A stretch of DNA of 8,596 nucleotides from contig DOWG01000226.1 of assembly GCA_003519685.1 (NCBI GenBank), positions 1-8,596 on the forward strand. The letters are read 5' to 3'. How positions within the stretch are numbered: the stretch's first letter is position 1; every line of letters begins with the position of its first letter. Shown one piece after another: positions 5,871 to 8,596 of this stretch. The notes beneath the pieces were generated by a model. It searched no databases and was not told the DNA's origin. It was given only the letters and a program-made list of their open reading frames with translations. The DNA comes from Lachnospiraceae bacterium. Lineage in GTDB: Bacteria; Bacillota; Clostridia; Lachnospirales; Lachnospiraceae. A program made the translations under genes and the position numbers.

Positions 5871-6701
5871 TTATTTTCTATCTGCCGCTCTCCATTCTTC
5901 TATAAAATTGCGGATTGTCTGTTGACGTTGATTTCGTGGTTCGTTTACGGCTTTTTTCGCAACGGCGTATAAATCGTTACTCAAAGTCCACTTTTCGCGC
6001 GATTGCTTGTCATCTTCTGCAAAAAAAACAAATGCTATGGCTCCCATCGTAAAAACATTGCTAATTTCGTCAACTATTGCGCCACTTCTGGATTCCTCCG
6101 GCGACATGAGGGAGGGGTCACCCCATATTCCGCTAAACCCATTCATGTAGCATTGCTTTGCGTAAAAATCTATATCGCAAATAGCAAAGTTCCTGCTGTC
6201 AAAGTTATACAGCGTAGCTTGGTCGTTAAAATCAATTGCAACATACCCACATTCAGCAACATGAGCATGAAATTCTAATATACCCTCGTATACGCGCTGT
6301 TTTTCTCTGACTGGGAGTTCCATAAACTTTTTGCACATTTCACGTTGAGGATATCCGCAACTTACACCATCAAACCAATCAAAAATAGTAATAAATCCGC
6401 CGCCGACTTCTTCTGCATCTATTTGATTAATTAACAACGGATGCTTCAAATCTTTGTATTTTGGTACAGAAAATTTCAGTCTCGTTATTGTATCTTCGAT
6501 ATTTTGCAGGTTATCATTTATAGTTTTAGCACCAGCAAATTTAAGGAAATAACGCTTCCCTGCTTTTTCTACTCCGAAACATATAGCCCCTGAACTTGAC
6601 TTATCAAATACTTTGAATACTTTTCCGTATTTGCTTAAAAAAGAGAAGTCATACGTTTCTTTCATGTTAAATGAAACTCCGTCGATTGTCTGAACAACCA
6701 T
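5871..6701 (-). CDS. Protein-kinase-fold protein (serine/threonine kinase-like), orphan accessory gene
   Basis: A 276-residue soluble protein of a compact Firmicute kinase-like family beginning VVQTIDGVSFNMKETYDFSF. Lys54 (RYFLKFAG) is the likely ATP-binding lysine. YVAIDFNDQATLYNF (153-167) replaces the usual catalytic loop, with Asp157 as the probable base. CDIDFY (175-180) stands for the DFG metal site, and LMSPEE (198-203) for the APE motif. There is no membrane segment or sensor domain. It should phosphorylate a protein or small molecule; the substrate cannot be read, and antibiotic phosphotransferases share this fold. ATG 6701 is chosen over in-frame ATGs at 6797 and 6785 because AAGGAGG lies 6 nt ahead of it and the upstream codons overlap a leader hairpin. 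It sits between the two yyaL 5' copies, reading against them. Its leader suggests translational attenuation. Fold sure, activity moderately sure. Confidence 0.82.
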   Translation of the reverse strand: MVVQTIDGVSFNMKETYDFSFLSKYGKVFKVFDKSSSGAICFGVEKAGKRYFLKFAGAKTINDNLQNIEDTITRLKFSVPKYKDLKHPLLINQIDAEEVGGGFITIFDWFDGVSCGYPQREMCKKFMELPVREKQRVYEGILEFHAHVAECGYVAIDFNDQATLYNFDSRNFAICDIDFYAKQCYMNGFSGIWGDPSLMSPEESRSGAIVDEISNVFTMGAIAFVFFAEDDKQSREKWTLSNDLYAVAKKAVNEPRNQRQQTIRNFIEEWRAADRK

Positions 6702-6719
6702 ATTAATCCTCCTTAAACT

Positions 6720-6748
6720 CGGAGGGTTTATATTATAGTCACCCTCCG
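6720..6748 (-). promoter_or_regulatory. Leader hairpin with alternative pairing to the kinase ribosome binding site
   Basis: On the minus strand CGGAGGGT (6748-6741) and ACCCTCCG (6727-6720) form a perfect 8-bp stem around a 13-nt loop. The 3' arm contains CCTCC, which can instead pair with the kinase Shine-Dalgarno GGAGG across an 8-nt loop (GAGTTTAA). The two pairings exclude each other. The stop of a 16-codon leader frame lies in the loop, so ribosome position on the leader could choose the fold. This is attenuator-like architecture seen directly in the sequence; the function is inferred. Confidence 0.55.
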
Positions 6749-6778
6749 TGCATTTTTGTTGATGATTGCATTTTTCAT
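6728..6778 (-). CDS. Putative 16-residue leader peptide of the kinase gene
   Basis: ATG 6778 has GGAG 9 nt upstream and encodes MKNAIINKNARRVTII, then TAA. The codons CGG AGG GTG (Arg-Arg-Val) are the 5' arm of the leader hairpin and the TAA lies in its loop, 26 nt ahead of the kinase start. This resembles the leader ORFs of inducible resistance genes (erm and cat type), where a stalled ribosome changes the downstream fold. The peptide matches no leader that I know. The good Shine-Dalgarno sequence and position favour it; its size limits certainty. Confidence 0.5.
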   Translation of the reverse strand: MKNAIINKNARRVTII

Positions 6779-6817
6779 AAAACATCACTCCAATCATTAA
6801 ATAAATATCTATCTTAA

Positions 6818-6833
6818 CACAATTAGCATTGTG
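6818..6833. repeat. Perfect dyad CACAAT-TAGC-ATTGTG in the kinase leader
   Basis: A 6-bp perfect inverted repeat with a 4-bp spacer lies about 30 nt downstream of the predicted kinase transcription start and upstream of the leader peptide. It could be a regulator's operator or a small RNA hairpin. Nothing in the window encodes an obvious DNA-binding regulator for it. Confidence 0.4.
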
Positions 6834-6871
6834 GAGTCTTTAACCTCTACAAATATAAACTTTCTACACAA

Positions 6872-6899
6872 ATTATATCACAAAACAAAAGGCAATCAA
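6872..6899 (-). promoter_or_regulatory. Sigma-A promoter of the kinase gene
   Basis: On the minus strand TTGATT (-35, 6899-6894), 16 nt, TATAAT (-10, 6877-6872). Transcription would begin near 6865, giving a leader of about 165 nt that holds the dyad at 6818-6833, the 16-codon leader frame and the attenuator-like hairpin. No equally good plus-strand promoter for the second yyaL copy is visible in this divergent gap. Confidence 0.6.
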
Positions 6900-6968
6900 C
6901 GCATTATCTTACATTAAAAGGTTACAATAAACATTGAAACTATTTTAACCCGAAAGGAGTTGATGCCC

Positions 6969-7133
6969 ATGACTAACTCGACAAGAGTGCCCAATCGCTT
7001 AGCAAATGAAAAATCCCCTTATCTTCTGCAACACGCCAACAATCCAGTTAACTGGTTTCCGTGGTGTGAAGAAGCCTTTGATAAGGCTAAAAAAGAAGAT
7101 AAGCCCATATTTCTAAGCATTGGGTACTCCTGA
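6969..7133 (+). pseudogene. yyaL: yyaL (DUF255) 5' segment, copy 2, ended by TGA at codon 55
   Basis: ATG 6969 has AAGGAG 9 nt upstream and opens 54 codons reading VPNRLANEKSPYLLQHANNP to KPIFLSIGYS, the normal YyaL N-terminus. Codon 55 is TGA (7131-7133). The same frame then continues through six extra codons (Arg-Gly-Cys-Ser-Met-Thr) into TCHWCHVMAHE and stays open to the window edge. Relative to the family, which reads GYSTCHWCH, exactly 21 bp (7131-7151) are inserted, so the frame is kept. No frameshift or other lesion is seen. It is therefore either a fresh disruption, a two-part gene restarted at ATG 7146, or a gene read through at UGA. Ribosome binding site and codons look functional. 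Confidence 0.7.
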
Positions 7134-7135
7134 CG

Positions 7136-7146
7136 TGGGTGCAGTA
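7136..7146 (-). repeat. Right half of the 11-bp inverted repeat, inside the yyaL copy 2 insertion
   Basis: TGGGTGCAGTA occupies the middle of the 21-bp insertion in copy 2 and is the exact reverse complement of 5757-5767. The last A is the first base of the possible restart codon ATG 7146. The resemblance to IS3-family tips is from memory and should be tested. Confidence 0.5.
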
Positions 7147-8596
7147 TGACCACCTGTCACTGGTGCCATGTTATGGCGCACGAATGCTTTGAAGATGAGG
7201 AAGTTGCCGACCTTTTGAACCAGTCATTCATATCAATAAAAGTTGATAAGGAGGAACGCCCGGATATTGATTCCGTATACATGACCGTATGCCAGGTTAT
7301 TACCGGTCAGGGCGGCTGGCCGCTGACAATTCTTATGACACCGGATCAGAAGCCATTCTATGCTGCTACCTATATTCCGAAATATTCCCGTTATGGGATC
7401 GTGGGTCTTATCGACCTTCTCTCCCAGGTCGATCTGCAATGGCATACGAATTCGGACGATATGGTTCAAGCCGGGGAGCAGCTGACCGCAATGATGAAGC
7501 GGAAATTTGAAAACCGATCCGATACCGGAGCTGTCTCTAAGGATCTAATTGCTCTTGCCGTAACCCAGTTCCAGCAAAGTTTTGACCATGATTTTGGCGG
7601 CTTTGGAAATGAGCCAAAGTTTCCATCTCCCCATAATCTGATGTTTCTCCTCCGCTATGCCTGTGCAGAGCAGGATGAGCCGTCTTTGTTCATGGTAGAG
7701 AATACACTTAAGCATATGTACCGCGGTGGTATTTTTGATCATATCGGCTACGGTTTTTCCAGATACTCTACCGATGCGAAATGGCTGGTTCCTCATTTTG
7801 AGAAAATGCTTTACGACAATGCTCTGCTTACGGTTACCTATTTGGAAGCTTTCCAATATACGAAGAACCCATTTTACCGGATGGCTGCCGAGCAGATCTT
7901 AAAGTATATCCGCAGGGAGATGACTTCCCCCGAAGGCGGCTTCTACTCCGCTCAGGATGCAGACAGCAGCGGCGTGGAGGGCAAATACTATGTTTTTACT
8001 CCGGAGGAAATCAACAAGGTATTAGATAAGAAGGATAGTTCCTTCTTCTGCGATTATTTTAATATTACAAAGGAAGGTAATTTTGAGGGTTCTTCTATTC
8101 CTAATCTGATTAAAGCCCCGGAATTAAAATCCGATAATGAAAGAGTGATCCATCTCTGCGAAAAGATCTATCAATTCCGGCAGGATCGCAATCATTTGCA
8201 TAAGGATGATAAAATACTCACCTCCTGGAATGCATTCATGATTATGGCATATGCCAAAGCGGCACGAATTTTGCAGGAGGAAGAATATCTAGATATCGCA
8301 CGGCATGCCGTCGAATTTATCAATACCAAACTGATGTATCGTAACGGGTGCCCCTATGTGCGTTACCGCGACGGCAGTGCAGATTATCCGGGACTTCTGG
8401 ATGATTTTGCATTTTACTGCATGGCACTGTTAGAAATGTATGATTCTACCTTTGAACTGGATTATCTGAAGCAGGCAATCGATCTGGCAGACAAAATGAT
8501 AGAAAAGTTCTGGGATGATAAAAACGGAGGTTTCTTCCTGAATTCCGAGGATTCCGAACCGCTCATTTACCGTCCGAAAGAGGTTTATGACGGAGC
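7146..8596 (+). CDS. yyaL: YyaL/SPATA20-type thioredoxin-domain protein, main part, partial at window end
   Basis: From ATG 7146 the frame reads MTTCHWCHVMAHE and stays open to the window edge (at least 483 codons; the end is outside). The DUF255 thioredoxin-like domain keeps its CHWC active-site motif, then KVDKEERPDID and TGQGGWPLTILMTPDQ. The following (alpha/alpha) barrel-type region keeps GGIFDHIGYGFSRYS, WLVPHFEKMLYDNALL, QDADSSGVEGKYYVFT and LTSWNAFMIMAYAKA, all typical of YyaL. The family is widespread and cytoplasmic, and its reaction is not settled. The normal protein (about 680 residues) starts 54 codons earlier, at 6969, but an in-frame TGA at 7131 cuts that part off. ATG 7146 has only a weak ribosome site (GTGGGTG) and lies 12 nt after the TGA, fitting translational restart. 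The downstream part shows no decay. Confidence 0.75.
   Translation, partial: MTTCHWCHVMAHECFEDEEVADLLNQSFISIKVDKEERPDIDSVYMTVCQVITGQGGWPLTILMTPDQKPFYAATYIPKYSRYGIVGLIDLLSQVDLQWHTNSDDMVQAGEQLTAMMKRKFENRSDTGAVSKDLIALAVTQFQQSFDHDFGGFGNEPKFPSPHNLMFLLRYACAEQDEPSLFMVENTLKHMYRGGIFDHIGYGFSRYSTDAKWLVPHFEKMLYDNALLTVTYLEAFQYTKNPFYRMAAEQILKYIRREMTSPEGGFYSAQDADSSGVEGKYYVFTPEEINKVLDKKDSSFFCDYFNITKEGNFEGSSIPNLIKAPELKSDNERVIHLCEKIYQFRQDRNHLHKDDKILTSWNAFMIMAYAKAARILQEEEYLDIARHAVEFINTKLMYRNGCPYVRYRDGSADYPGLLDDFAFYCMALLEMYDSTFELDYLKQAIDLADKMIEKFWDDKNGGFFLNSEDSEPLIYRPKEVYDG

Noticed and set aside
7128..7160. Translational bypassing (T4 gene 60 type) over the 21-bp insertion in yyaL copy 2.
   Set aside because: The take-off codon TCC has no matching landing codon at the end of the gap, so the key requirement fails.
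7233..7856. Several 70-100 codon frames on both strands within the yyaL body.
   Set aside because: They are shadows of the yyaL reading frame, which carries all the conserved motifs.
1..8596. CRISPR array, tRNA or rRNA genes.
   Set aside because: No regularly spaced direct repeats, no cloverleaf with a TTCRA arm, and no rRNA-like blocks were seen on either strand. The ATCACCTCC at 5028-5036 resembles the 16S 3' end only because it is the complement of a Shine-Dalgarno sequence.

Overview
The window looks like chromosomal DNA of a low-to-moderate GC anaerobic Firmicute, most likely a Lachnospiraceae member (Clostridium cluster XIVa). The basis is strong AAGGAGG-type ribosome binding sites, the codon use, a DUF5685-like/J-domain gene pair that I associate with that family, and an NADH:rubredoxin-reductase-like flavoprotein. 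The family assignment is an inference from recall, not a database match.

Left part (1-4531), ordinary gene content. A plus-strand FAD/NAD(P)-dependent oxidoreductase (21-1235) converges, across a long two-way terminator hairpin (1292-1349), on a three-gene minus-strand operon with overlapping ends. Read 5' to 3' on the minus strand, this operon encodes a DUF5685-like protein (3331-2483), a J-domain/TPR-like protein with a cysteine-rich tail (2493-1873) and a small multi-pass membrane protein (1882-1352). A promoter with an extended -10 lies ahead of it (3393-3420). A stand-alone nucleotidyltransferase-fold gene follows on the same strand (4531-3488).

Right part (4532-7145), a mosaic accessory patch. 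It holds a 28-residue membrane peptide with its own terminator. Next come two truncated minus-strand gene remnants: the C-terminal end of an SH3-like domain, abutting the first 14 codons of a serine recombinase. Then comes the first 54 codons of a yyaL/DUF255 (thioredoxin-like) gene. A minus-strand protein-kinase-fold gene follows, with a leader that looks like a translational attenuator: a 16-codon leader peptide, a perfect 8-bp hairpin, and an arm of that hairpin that can also pair with the kinase Shine-Dalgarno sequence. Finally there is a second copy of the yyaL 5' end.

From 6969 to the window edge, the second yyaL copy is open except for one TGA at codon 55. The most unusual fact in the window is that both yyaL 5' copies are interrupted at exactly the same place. 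Each has TGA directly after codon 54 (...IGYS), followed by a short, unrelated insertion before the conserved CHWC active site (20 bp in copy 1, 21 bp in copy 2). An 11-bp inverted repeat lies at the two junctions, one copy inside the second insertion. Candidate explanations are the scar or ends of a mobile element, stop-and-restart translation at the ATG inside the insertion, or UGA recoding. The sequence alone does not decide between them.
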